Part shown: positions 1 to 11,383 of the stretch, in pieces
How positions within the stretch are numbered: position 1 is the stretch's first letter
Layout: each line of letters starts with the position of its first letter
Position numbers and translations under genes: made by a program
Assembly (NCBI RefSeq): GCF_001659605.2
Contig: NC_035174.2
Span: 994,389-1,058,388, forward strand
DNA from: Manihot esculenta
Taxonomy: Eukaryota; Streptophyta; Magnoliopsida; Malpighiales; Euphorbiaceae
DNA: 64,000 nt
Direction of reading: 5' to 3'
The notes under the pieces: model-generated
Seen by the model: the letters and a program-made list of their open reading frames with translations, nothing else
What the model was told of the DNA's origin: nothing
Databases searched by the model: none

Positions 1-1729
1 TTATATACATCATTATACATCATGTCCACACTATACTATGACACAAGCAATCCTTTAGCATAACTCTGTTGCTTCTGCCCTTCCCAGCTACTCTGAACCT
101 GCAAAACTGGGATTAAGGGAAAGGGATGAGCTTCTAAAGCCCAGTGAGTAGAAACACTGAAAACAGTTCATTCATACACACTATATATGAAAATGCATCA
201 CCAAACAAACATCTCAATATATCTTGGATTAGACATGACCCCAAAACTCCCTCGACGGGCTATTGAAGTCGCCTTGGTCCAATCTCCACTAAGGTAGACA
301 TGACCCCAAAAATACCCTCTGTCACTACTGGGCCCCCCAAAGGAGCTACACAGGGCATTCCAACATGTACTTGCCCAACTGACCTGACACAATGACAGGA
401 GCCGAAGCTTAGGCTATTGGAGTCGCCTGGGTCCACCTAATCTCTGATCACATAATATGCAATGCTTCATATTCGTGATTCTAATGCAATCACCTTAATA
501 CATATCATACCATTCATGATGCATGAACTATGCTACAGCACTATGTTTCTTTAATAAAAGATTAAGTTTAGTTCTACTCACCTCTGCTCCTCAAGCAGAA
601 ACCTGACTGACTCTGCAACTGCTAAACCTGACGACCTCCCTGAACTGTCGGGTCCGATCCTACACAAAAGGACTCGATTGAGGTGTCAAACATACTCTTA
701 TTAACTCTTAAACATCTTCCCAAAACCCCTCTAAAAGCTCATAGAACAATCACTTAAAACATGCAAAGGAAAAGCTAGGCAGGACACCTTCGGCGGCATC
801 TTCGGCGGCCGAATGTGCAGGACAGATCCGAAAGTCCATTCTTTCGGAGGCAACCTTAGGCAGCCGAAACTGCCTCTTCAAGGGGTTCGGCGGCCGAATC
901 CTCCCTTCGGCGGCCGAACCTGAGTTCATCCAGAACTCAGCTTCGTGCACAACCATCTCCTGCCAAGCACCAACACCACTCCAACATGCATAACTCCTTT
1001 TTAACTTGCATATACTCTAGTATATGCACAAAGGGGTCCAAACTACCTATTAACCCCAACAAAACAGCAACTATAACACATAATCATGCTTACACCAAAA
1101 CATCTCCAAAACTCACTTTACCCCTACTCATGCAAACGCTACCCTTAACCTCTTTAAACGCTGTTAAAACTCATTAAAACAAGCTTAAGATCTTCACTTA
1201 CCTCTTGATCCAAGAAGCTGAAGAATCCAAACACAGCAACTTCTCTTCAAAAACACAAAACCATCAAAACCTCCCTTTTCTCTCAAAAACGTTCAAAACC
1301 TTTGCAAATGACCAAACCTTCTGCATAAGCTGATTAAAGCTTGCAGATGAGTCAAGGGAGACGTGGCCTAACCTCTGATCATGATCTGGAGGTGAACACC
1401 TGTCCAAACCACCGACTGAAGAGCGTGCACAGCTGACCGACCACCTTAGCTTCGCCTGCCGAAACTGCATGCAAAACCATGCAACGTTCGGGGGCCGAAC
1501 CTAAACTTCGGAAGCTGAACATTGAGCACTTTCGGCGGCCGAACTTACATTCGGGGGCCGAACCTGGCCTTTGTCTCCAAAGCCTTTTCTCTGCAAAACT
1601 CATTCCTATTTCATTTAAAACCATTAAAACACTTTCCTTTACCCTTGCTCTACCCTTCAAAGAAGGTCCACTATCAGAAATTCCACCGGACGGTAGGAAT
1701 TCCGATGCCTGAACGAGCCGGGTATTACA
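1..1729 (-). mobile_element. Partial LTR of the TGTAACG...GGGTATTACA chromovirus family (element E), cut by the window edge
   Basis: The segment ends in the same terminus, gggtattaca at 1720-1729, as the four complete LTRs further right. It shares their conserved blocks: the phrase about the cggacggtagg box at 1688-1698, the 'cacctctg' block near 580, and clusters of the palindrome ttcggcggccgaa at 780-925 and 1486-1565. It is clearly more diverged than the other copies, and I see no TATA box where they carry one. No coding sequence is present. The left end lies outside the window, so it may be a solo LTR or the right-hand LTR of a whole element. The bases just after it (aagtc, 1730-1734) should be its target duplication. 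It interrupts the antisense gene of element A. Confidence 0.85.
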
Positions 1730-1738
1730 AAGTCGGCC

Positions 1739-3772
1739 TTGACTATTAAGCCTATTGAAGAGTCTAAGTCTGCTCAAGGTTCTTCAGAGGGTGTGAAGGG
1801 AGTTTCTCTAGCCATTGTGGAGCAGACTGAGGTCGTTGAACAGGCACAGTTGGGTCTTGCTCGTTCTTCTGAAGAGGTGTCAGGGGGAAAACTTAAGTCC
1901 CCCATTGCCGAGGATGAGGAGGCCCTTGGGAAGGGAAAAGAGATCGTCCTTGTGGAGGATGACGCCTTGGAAGCGCCTGCCAAGGATGCCCCTGCCTCTG
2001 TGGGGGTCAGGTCTGAGTCTGGAGACTCCGTAGGGAAAACTGGGGACAAGCGTCCAGCGCTTCATGGAGCACCTGCCCCTCCTCCTGCCCAGAAGAAGCC
2101 CAGGGTTTCCAAAGGATCTTCTCCTGCCCTTCCTCCTATTGGGAAAGGAAAAAATGTCCCTGTTGTACCTCTATTGTCTTCTACTGACGACACTCTGGAC
2201 GTAACGGACATCACTTCTCAATCTCCGGCCAATGCTGTCGCCGAATTTCTTAGAGAACGGATGTTCGGAGGAGCTACAGAGGCCTCGGATCCATGCCTGC
2301 TCGCCCTTACTGGTTTTTTAGCCAGTTCTACCAAGGAGCAAGCGTCCTTCCGATCCCGATCTCGTGAAGAGCTCGGGAGTACAATCAGGGAGATGCTTTT
2401 GATGGTAAATTACTTTTCTTTCTCTTTTGATCTTCTTTATTTCTTTCTTTTGACGGTTGTCCTCCCTTACTAGGTGACGGGTCTTTTTATGGAGGTGGAC
2501 GCTCGCGACCACTCCCTCCGGGAGTCCGTGGATCGCCGAATCGAAAAGGCGCGCCTGGAGGAGAATATATCTGCCACCAATGATGCCAGGGGCAATCTTA
2601 TAGCTGCCCGGGAACATTCCCAGTCCCTCCAGGCGGAATTGCACTCTGCGTTGGAGGCCCTTAAAAGAGCTGAAGACAAAGCGGCTGAGGCATCAGAGCA
2701 CACCAAATCCCTGGAAGCTGAGTTATCTCGTACTCGCAGGGTTCTCCAGGAGTCTGATGAGAGGACAGCTGAGGTGGAAGTTCGTTGTGTGGAGGTTTTA
2801 AAGCAGCTGTCCTCTATGACAGCTGCTCTTCAGGAAAGAGATGAGGCTGTAAGTCGAAGGGATGAAGTCCAGTGCCAATATGAAGCCTTAAAGGTTGATT
2901 CTGAAGGACTTCAAGCTCGCCTGAATGAGGTGAATGCTCAAAAGGAGAGGGCCTTAGCTCGGGTGGAAGTCCTTGAGCAGGAGCTGAGCACGAGCTCTGA
3001 ACGTATCAGAGTCCTGGCTTCATCGGCGGAGGAGTCCCAACTTCGCCATCAACAGCTTAACCATGAAGTCAGGACTTTGGAACGTAAATGTTCAGCCCTG
3101 CTCGAGGTGGTGAAACATGCTGAAGGCAAGGTCCTGCTAGAACGCGAGAGGTGTCTAGCAGAATATCAGGAGTCGGAGGAGCTGAAAAGAAAGATAGAGC
3201 AGGCCTGTGAAGCTCACCTTCAGAACTACAAGGATTCTCCTGAGTTGAAGGCATTTGTAGCTGAGGCCTGTGAAACACATCTTGACGAATATCTAGCCTC
3301 TGCAGACATGAAAGCTACTGTTCTTCGGAAAGCCTTCCGCATGTATGTAACTGGTTACAATCGCGGTATAAGAGAGGCTAGGCATGCTCCTGATACTCCT
3401 CTGGCAAAGCTTCATATGGCTGAAGTGGACTCTAATGGTGAGCCGGTGTTGTATGGAGAAGATGATTTCCCTATGCCTAGAGGGGACTGTCGTGTTGGAG
3501 GTCCGTCGGCTGTATCTTCTGAAGAAGAATCCGAGTCGGATGGGGAGGATCTGGGAGCTCTTGAGTCTGAAGGAGGCGACCCCAAATCTGGAGGGGAGGA
3601 CCTCAATCCGGGGTTGGAGATTGCCCCTGTTGTTGATACTAAGACATCTGACCCAAATGGTGCCGGGCTTTCTCCAGAGACAGTTGTAAATAAACATAAT
3701 GTAGGCGAGGATGTTCTTACAAATGTAAGTCCCTTAAGGACTATCTTTCCTTCAACCTCGTCCGATAAGTAG
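1739..3772 (+). CDS. Antisense accessory gene of Tat element A, coiled-coil protein, 5'-truncated, one intron
   Basis: Two reading-frame segments join across a short intron (2405-2473, gt...ag, phase 0). The coding parts are 1739-2404 and 2474-3772. The product starts with a low-complexity Ser/Pro/Lys-rich stretch. After the intron comes a long Glu/Lys/Leu-rich coiled coil, then an acidic Glu/Asp/Gly tail ending shortly after a VSPLRTIFP motif. The minus-strand gene at 48077-51119 in element B has the same architecture, the same intron position and the same tail motif. In that copy an upstream domain resembles the 'putative gypsy-type transposon' family (Transposase_28). Here the equivalent 5' part has been cut off by the element E insertion at 1729, so no native start is visible. 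The function is unknown. It runs opposite to gag-pol and lies between pol and the expected 3' LTR. I infer a separately transcribed accessory protein, not a host gene. Confidence 0.65.
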
Positions 3773-4439
3773 ATTGTAACAGCCCTGTATTCTTAATGAA
3801 ATTCTAATTTCTTTTGACTTGAGCTGCTGTATAATTTATCTCTCCTTCTGTAATGCTTACATTGTATATTTTTATTCATAAGCTTTTTCTGAACTAGATT
3901 AGCCTTTAGTCATGAGCTCGATTCTTAGCTAACTGTCTGAACTTATAAGTCAGAACACATACCTTCTACTGGTGATGAGCAGGGCTGCCTTTTTGCTTTT
4001 AGTTTTGTCTTGTCAGGAAATGAAGTTGAGGTCCTTTCTTTCCGAATTGCCCCCTTTACCTCCTCAACCTTTTATTTCATGAGTGTTGAGGGGGTAAATA
4101 ATTTTTTTTTTTTTTTTTTGCTGAGAGCTCGGCTCTTCGTTCTTTACGTAGGCTTTTACACCTATGGCTTGTGATGCTTCGCCTATCCCTGGGTATCTTC
4201 CAGGTTATTTGCTGTCTAGACCTCTTTGTAAGCTGAGCTTAGCGTCAGCGATCACTTTTTAAGTACTTTTTGGCCATAGTTCTCCGAGCTCCTTCGGGAG
4301 ACCGGAGTTTGGCCTTGCTTTGATGCTTTTGGACGCATCTTTTTGTGAGGTCGGGATTGTATGACGGTGAATTATCCCTCCATATGATATGGGGATTTTT
4401 TGCTTAGAGATGGTCTTAAGGCCTTCTCCAGCCGTTTTT
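3773..4439. other. Non-coding part of element A downstream of the antisense gene
   Basis: No coding signal is seen. It begins with an A/T-rich stretch suitable as the 3' end of the antisense gene and contains a T homopolymer at about 4097-4119. A GC-richer stretch leads into the tandem array. Confidence 0.5.
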
Positions 4440-5345
4440 TACTTTGTTTTCCCGGGAGTTCTTAGGGGATCCCGGTCTTCTTTGTGTTTCCGGGACGACC
4501 TCGGGGCCTCGCCGGCTGTTTTTGTGCCAGGAGATCTTAAGGGATCCTGGTCATTTTTGTATTTCCGGGACGACCTCGGGGCCTCGCCGGTTGTTTTTGC
4601 GCTAGGAGATCTTATGGGATCCTGGTCATTTTTGTTCCGGGGTGACCTCGGGGCCCCGCCAGCTGTTTTTTGTTCCAGGAGATCTTACGGGATCCTAGTC
4701 ATTTTTGTATTCCCGGGACGACCTCGGGGCCTCGCCGGCTGTTGTCGTTCCAGAAGATCTTACGGGATCCTGGTCATTTTTTTTCCGGGGTGACCTCGGG
4801 GCCCCGCCGGCTGTTTTTTGTTCCAGGAGATCTTACGGGATCCTGGTCATTTTTGTATTTCTGGGACGACCTTGGGGCCTCGCCGGCTGTTGTCGTTCCA
4901 GGAGATCTTACGGGATCCTGGTCATTTTTGTTCCGGGGTGACCTCGGGGCCCCGCCGGCTGTTTTTTGTTCCAAGAGATCTTACGGGATCCTGGTCATTT
5001 TTGTATTTCCGGGACGACCTCGGGGCCTCGCCGGCTGTTGTCATTCCAGGAGATCTTATGGGATCCTGGTCATTTTTGTATTTCCGGGACGACCTCGAGG
5101 CCTCGCCGGTTGTTTTTTGTTCCAGGAGATCTTACGAGATCCTGGTCATTTTTGTATTTCCGGGACGACCTCGGGGCCTCGCCGGCTGTTGTCGTTCCAG
5201 GAGATCTTACGGGATCCTGGTCACTTTTGTATTTCCGGGACGACCTTGGGGCCTCGCCAGTTGTTTTTGCGCCAGGAGATCTTATGGGATCCTGGTCATT
5301 TTTGTTCCGGGGTGACCTCGGGGCCCCGCCGGCTGTTTGTGCTCT
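4440..5345. repeat. Tandem array, about 12 units of 73-77 bp, in element A
   Basis: The phrase ggatcctggtcatttttgt recurs about every 75 bases from 4540 to 5300, alternating with two versions of a cgacctcggggcc block (one preceded by 'tttccgggacga', one by 'ttccggggtg'). Units therefore fall into two subtypes, partly alternating. All frames stay open for long stretches because the unit is GC-rich, but that looks incidental. The array lies between pol and the antisense gene, the hypervariable 3' region of Tat elements known to generate satellite-like arrays. Confidence 0.9.
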
Positions 5346-5505
5346 CAGTTTGGTTTGTGGTGTCAGGAAATCTAGGGGATCTTGGACACCTACCTTTCTT
5401 TTTCATGGAGGAATATTATTCATGATAATAAAGATAATCTCATTTGTGTAAAGAACTTGTTTCCTTCATATTTATCAGAATACAATGTTTTTCTTTACAA
5501 CTATA

Positions 5506-8091
5506 TCAGGGGAAATACCTCTTTAGGTGTTGAATATTCCAAGCGTGGGGCTCCTGGTTTCCTTGCATATCTTCAATCCGGTATACTCCTGGTCGAACTA
5601 CTTTTGTTATCTTGAATGGGCCCTCCCAGGTCGGTGCTAGCTTACCAGCTGCCGCCCTCTTTCCTGTGGCTTCCAGGTTCCTTAAAGCCAGGTCTCCCAC
5701 TTTCAAGCTTCTTTCTCTAACCTTTTGGTTGTAGTATCGTGCAGCCCATTGTTGATAGGCGGCAATTCGGATTTGAGCTTCTTCCCTGATTTCCTCAAGG
5801 GCATCCAGGTTGCTTCTTAGCTTGTCATCGTTAGTGCTCTCGCTAGCAAATTGGACTCGATGAGTAGGAATCTGCAATTCAACTGGGACTACGGCCTCTG
5901 TACCATAGGCAAGTGCAAAGGGCGTTTCTTTAGTGGGTGCTCTAGGAGTGGTTCGGAGTGCCCACAGGATGCTGTTGAGTTCTTCTGCCCAATTTGTCTT
6001 TGCCCCATCTAGTCGCTTCTTTAATCCTTGTAGGATGGCTCTGTTGGTGACCTCTGTTTGGCCGTTAGTTTGAGGATGAGCCACAGAGGAGAATTTATGC
6101 CAGATACCCATGTTCGTGGTGAAAGCTCTGAAGGTGCTGCAATCAAACTGTCTGCCATTATCTGAAATAAGCACTCTGGGTACGCCAAATCTGCAGATGA
6201 TATGCCCCCACACAAAATCTATCATCTTTCGAGCTGTGATTGTGGCTATTGCTTCTGCCTCTGGCCATTTTGAGAAGTATTCTACAGCCACCACTACGAA
6301 TTTCCTCTGCCCCGTGGTTTTGGGGAAGGGTCCCAGGATGTCAATTCCCCATTGCGAGAAAGGCCATGGACTAGATATGCTAGCTTGAGGAGTGGCTGGG
6401 GTTTTGATGGCATTAGCAAATCTCTGGCATACGTCGCATCTTCGGACGAACTCTTCTGCTTCTTTTTTAACAGTGGGCCAATAATACCCTTGCCTGAATA
6501 CTTTATTAGCTAATGTCCCTCTTCCCTCGTGGGCTCCACACATGCCCCTGTGTATTTCTTCCATCACCTTCGTAGCCTCTTCCGGGTTCACGCATCGGAG
6601 CCATGGACTGGACTTTCCTTTTCTGTATAAGGTCCCCCTTATCGCTTGGTAGTTAGCGGCACGAGCTGCTATCTTTTTGGCTTCATTTTTATCCTCGGGG
6701 AGTTTACCTTTCTCCAGGTACTCTAAGTAAGGGGTCATCCAAGTCGGGTTCTGTTCCACCTGCAATATCGTGTTAGTTTTATTAAAAGCAGGTGTATGGA
6801 CCTGTTGTATGTACACTTCATCGGGAAGCTGTTCCAGTTCTTCCTTGGATAATCGACTAAGCAGATCTGCTTCCTCATTTTCCTCTCGGGGTATTCTTTG
6901 AAACTTGATGGTTACTCCTCGACTGGTGAGCTCGGCTTCTAAAGTTTTTACTTTAGCCAGGTAACTTTGCATAAGGGGATCTCTAGCCTGATACATCCCT
7001 GTTACTTGGTTGATCACCAGCTGAGAGTCGCTGTTTACCTCGAGATCGGTTACCCCCAATTCCAGTGCCACCAACATCCCATTTATCAGGGCTTCATATT
7101 CTGACACATTATTCGAGGCTTTGAACTCTAGACGTAGGGCGTAACACACCTTAAAATCCTCTGGCCCCTTAAGCATTATTCCGGCACCACTGCCCTCAGT
7201 GCTTGATGCTCCGTCTACATACAACTTCCAGTTAAATTCTGGATGAGGCTCCCCCTCACGTTCCCGTCCTGCTATCCCTGAGGATGATCCTCCCTGCTCC
7301 TCGTTGAATGAGCATTCTGCTATGAAGTCAGCTAAAGCTTGAGATTTTATAGCTGTCCTGGGTCGATATTCTAGACAGTAAGGGCTGATCTCTACGGACC
7401 AAGCCAACATCCGACCTGAAGTTTCCGGCCTGCGTAGAATCTTTTTTAAGGGTTGGTCTGTCATCACAACTCCTTGGTGGCCTTCCAAGTAAACTTTGAA
7501 TTTTCGGACTGCTAGCAATAGGGCGTAAGCCATTTTTTCAATGTTCGAATATCTGACCTCGGTATCTCTGAGTACCTTGCTGACGTAAAAAACGGGTTTC
7601 TGCTCCCCTTCTTCCACCCTTACTAACACTGCGCTGACTGCTTGTTCTGAGGCTGCCAAGTATATCAAGAGTTCTTCTCCTTTCATAGGACTACTGAGCA
7701 CGTGGGGCGAGCTGAGATATCTTTTAAGCTCTGCGAAGGCTTTCTGGCAGTCTTCTGTCCATTCAAAGTTTGGCACCTTCCTCAATTTTTTGAAAAATGG
7801 TAAGCATTTTTCTGCTGACCTTGACATGAATCGATTGAGTGCTACTACTCTTCCGGTTAGTCTTTGGACGTCCCTTACACAGGTCGGCTCTGGCATTTTC
7901 AATATGGCTTCTACCTTCTCCGGGTTAGGCTCGATGCCTTTTCCGCTCACCATGAATTCCAAGAATTTTCCTCCTCTAATAAAGAAAGCACACTTTGCTG
8001 GGTTCAACTTCATTCTGTACTGGTTTAATACCCCGAATACCTCCCTTAAGTCTGCTATGTGCTGCTGGAAATTTGGGCTTTTGACCACCAT
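5506..8091 (-). pseudogene. Element A pol, C-terminal part: end of RT, RNase H, second RNase H, integrase
   Basis: This 861-residue open stretch continues the reading frame of 8125-10569 after one in-frame stop. In order it shows the last part of reverse transcriptase, a Ty3-type RNase H, then a second RNase H starting at YVDGASS with the acidic residues of the fold (YEAL, NSDSQLV). Next is the integrase zinc finger (HEGRGT...CDVCQ) and the integrase core with DILG, SDNG and GQTE carrying the D, D and E. A GPF-type tail motif lies near the end. The second, archaeal-type RNase H is a hallmark of the Tat lineage. It would act in the cytoplasmic particle and in integration. It is inactive as a single protein because of the stop at 8125-8127. 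Confidence 0.9.
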
Positions 8092-8124
8092 ATCATCTAC
8101 ATAAACTTCTACATTCCTGCCAAT

Positions 8125-10790
8125 CTAATTTTTGAAGATTTTATTCATCAATCTTTGGTACGTTGCCCCGGCATTCTTCAATCCGAATGGCATAGCTCTG
8201 TAGCAATAAGTCCCATCTTCAGTTATAAACGAGGTCTTTTCCTCATCCGACCTTTCCATTGGGATTTGATGATAACCAGACATAGCATCCAAAGAAGACA
8301 TATAATCAAAACCGGCCGTAGAGTCGACCATTTTATTGATATCAGGAAGTGGATAACAATCTTTAGGGCAGGCCTTATTTAGGTCAGTAAAATCTATGCA
8401 CATCCTATATTTGCCATTGGCTTTTTTGACTAATATAGGATTTGCTAACCACTGTGGGTACATAACTTCCCTAATAAAGCCTGCCTCCTCGAGTTTCTGC
8501 ACCTCTTCCCTGGTGGCCTGCTGCTTCTCTCTTCCCACTACTCTCTTCTTCTGTTTTACTGGCTTGGCCTCGGGGAGTACATTCAGTTTGTGTGTCATGA
8601 CCTTAGGGTCAATTCCAGGCATGTCAGAGGGCTTCCAAGCGAAACTAGACGCATGACCTCGGATCAGGGCCATGACTTCAGCTTTTTGTTCTTTAGTTAG
8701 GCCGGCGTTGAGACTGAAAACTTTTTCTGCCTCTGCTTCTGATAAAGGGAAGATCTCCAGCTCCCCCACCGGTTCTGTCCTGGCTTCTGTTTTCTCATCC
8801 CGAACCTCTAGAACTTCCGAGTCAAGAGCTTCTCCAGTGGAGCTCGATTCTGCTACTGTGGCCAAGTATACTGCTCTTGCCTCTTCCTGGCTGCCCCGGA
8901 CTATTCCCACTCCTTCTTCTGTTGGAAATTTAAGCGCCAAATACCTGATACTGGTGACAGCTTCGAAATTGAACAGCGCAGGCCTCCCCAGGATCACATT
9001 ATAGCTTAACGGAAGTTTGACCACTAAGAATACCTCGTGGTGAGTGCGGGTCCTGGGTGCTTCACCTAAGGTGAGAGCCAGCTTCACCTTCCCTTCTACG
9101 AGCACTGGTACTCCTCCGATTCCCTTGATTGGTGCCTGGTCTCGGACCAACTGTTCTTCCAGAATTCCCATCTGCTGAAAAACCCGGTATGGTAGCAAGT
9201 TGACTTTACTCCCGTCATCCACTAAGACCTTCTTTACCCGATAATTGTGAATGACGGCTTCAATGACGAGCGCGCCATCATGGGGCATCTGAATACCCTG
9301 AGCATCTTCTGAAGAGAAGGTGATGGTCATGGGAGAGTGGTCAACGATTTGCATGACCTCGGTACTGCTGCTTTCTCCCTCCCGATTTCTCTTCTTCCCT
9401 CGGCGGCTCATCCGACCTCCCGTTCCTCCAACAATCATATGGATGGTCCCACTGGATCCATTGTTCACTGGTCCCATTCCTGTTCTCCTTGGCGCCTGGA
9501 CCGCCGGACTGGGTTGAGGCCTTTGTCCCTCTGATTTCTTTATAAAGTTCTTGAGGTGCCCCCTCTTTATTAACCTCTCGATCTCTGCTATCAACTGGAA
9601 GCAGTTGTTAGTATCGTGGCCATGCGTCCGATGATACTGACAATATTTGTCAGGATTCCGTTGGTCTGCTTCCGACTTCATAGGTTTGGGCCACTGGAGG
9701 AATTCCTTATCTTGGACAGCCATGAGCACCTCGGCTCTGGACGCATTTAGTGGAGTTGGCTTCTCAGGGACCCAAGGGGGAGGCAATCTTGATTCAGGGA
9801 CCCGTGGAGGGGGAGGCCTTTGATCCCTTCGCTCCCAGGCCTGCTTGTACGGCTCGGGTCTTTTGCTGTGTTTCTTTTCATGTTTCTTCGGCCTCCTTTC
9901 TTCTGAGGCTTTTTCTTTTCCTGTCATCCTTTTGGCAAATCGGCTTGTTACTAAGGCGTCGTCCTGCCTTATATACTTCTCCGCTCTCTGCATCAGCTCG
10001 GCCAGGGAGGTCGGAGGCTTCCTGCTTAAGGAACCGAAGAACTCGGCAGAGGTCGTTCCCTTTTGCATCGCTTCTACCGCCCTTCCTTCATCGAGATCTG
10101 GAATCTGCAGGGCCTCCGTATTGAAACGAGTGACATACTCTCTGAGTGATTCACCCTCTCTCTGCCTTACTGTCTCCAAGTAGCTCGTCTTCCTCTCTGC
10201 TGGCACCCCAGCTATGAATCGACTGATGAAGCGAATGGCTAGGTCTCCGAAACTCCTGATACTTCCGGCCTCAAGGCTGTTGAACCACGCCCGCGCTGGT
10301 CCCGAGAGCGTTGTTGGAAATACTTTACACATTAAGGCATCAGACAGAGTTTGCAACTCCATGAAGGTCTTATAGTTCATGACGTGCTCCCTCGGGTTAC
10401 CAGTTCCATCATAAGCCGCCATTGATGGCATCATGAACTTCTTAGGGACAGTTTCTTGCTGCACCCACTTTGAGAAAGGGGAAGAAGTAGGCAAAGAGGT
10501 TTGGCTTTGGTCTTTCTTACCTAGCTCGGCGAGGAGCTGTTCTCTCAATTTCTTCAACTTTTGGTCCACCTTCTCGTCTTCTGGGCTGGGTTTTTTCTCC
10601 AGGTGGTACTCCTCCTCCTCTGCTTCAGTTCCCGTCCACCCGGTTTCCCTGCCAAACTTGGCGAGGGATTAAGAGGAACAGGTGTTTGGTTGTTTAATGT
10701 CGTAGGACTAGAAAAGGAGAATTGTTGCCCCTCTTGGGCAGAGCTTAGGTCATTCGGGACGTTAAGGTTACTTTCTTGGTGATTAGCCAT
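8125..10790 (-). pseudogene. Element A gag, protease and N-terminal RT
   Basis: The main open stretch is 8125-10569 (814 residues). It holds a retrotransposon gag domain (about residues 55-205) and a zinc-knuckle-like CQYHRTHGHDTNNC (about 312). An aspartic protease has active-site triad DDGS in place of the usual DTGA/DSGA (about 450). The fingers and palm of RT include CIDFTDLN. The likely original start is the ATG at 10788-10790 (MANHQESN), since element B also starts MANH. That start is in another frame, so at least one small indel lies near 10650. Compared with element B, about 100 codons of the gag N-terminus appear to be missing. The stop TAG at 8125-8127 separates RT from its catalytic YVDDM, which lies in the downstream segment. 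Confidence 0.85.
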
Positions 10791-10853
10791 CGTGGATCTC
10801 AGTGGGTTTTGTTAAGAGTGAAAACTCCGGTGATGAAAAGATCTCCGTCGTAT

Positions 10854-10870
10854 CCCACAGACGGCGCCAA
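10854..10870 (-). other. Primer-binding region of element A
   Basis: On the minus strand tggcgccgtctgtggg follows the LTR terminus after one or two spacer bases. Element B has the same sequence at 31315-31331 in the same place. I cannot name the priming tRNA with certainty. Confidence 0.7.
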
Positions 10871-10871
10871 T

Positions 10872-11383
10872 TGATGATCTGAGATCCAATAGAATAGGGT
10901 TTTACAAGGGTTTTTGGTATTGAAGAATAAAGTTTGCCCTATCTCTCTAAAGGGGTATCCCTTTTATCCTTTCTGTCTGCTTGCTGATGACGTACTACGG
11001 CTCTCCTATGATAGGGCCACTCGTCTCTGCCATACAGATATGGGCGTACGAGGATATCAGGCGCCTGCTCCATGCGTAACGGCCTCTGATTCTCCCCCGT
11101 GCGTACGCTCGAGCGGATCTGCCAGGCTGTATGACGAGTCTCGTTCTAGATCCTGGGCTGGGCCGAGAGCTGGGCTGAACGCAGAACCCAGGAGGAGAAA
11201 GAATCCGTGGGGAGGTTATACGGGCTGGGCCGATCTCAATTAGGAAGAATCTGGTGGAGTCCGGCTTCAGGGGTCTGAAGATCCGGACCTGTTTTACTTG
11301 AGAGAGCCTGCGGGCCTTCCTTTCATGGGCCATGACCTTAATTTAGGTTCAGGATTGGGGGTAGGGAAATCCAGCGGTCATCA
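10872..11383 (-). repeat. 5' LTR of element A
   Basis: On the minus strand it begins tgatgaccgctgg and ends gatcatca, matching the termini of the element B LTRs. A TATA-like ggataaaaggg lies near 10955-10970 on the minus strand. Length is 512 bp, against 438-439 bp for element B. Confidence 0.8.

Larger units (their letters stand above)
1730..11383 (-). mobile_element. Tat-lineage Ty3/gypsy retrotransposon, element A (3' end outside window or lost)
   Basis: Read on the minus strand the order is 5' LTR (10872-11383), primer-binding region, gag-protease-RT-RNase H-second RNase H-integrase, tandem array (4440-5345), then a gene in the opposite direction (1739-3772). This order, with a second RNase H domain and an antisense gene between pol and the 3' LTR, is the known plan of plant Tat-lineage elements. 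The 3' LTR is not seen. The element is broken at 1729 by the LTR of element E, and the rest should lie left of the window. Confidence 0.85.

Noticed and set aside
1739..3772. The coiled-coil gene as a host gene
   Set aside because: The same gene lies antisense in element B at the same place relative to pol and LTR, so it belongs to the retrotransposon.
4389..5451. Long overlapping open frames with repeated FQEILRDPGHF-type peptides
   Set aside because: They arise from the 75-bp tandem array, which is open in several frames at once. The array lies in the non-coding 3' region of element A.
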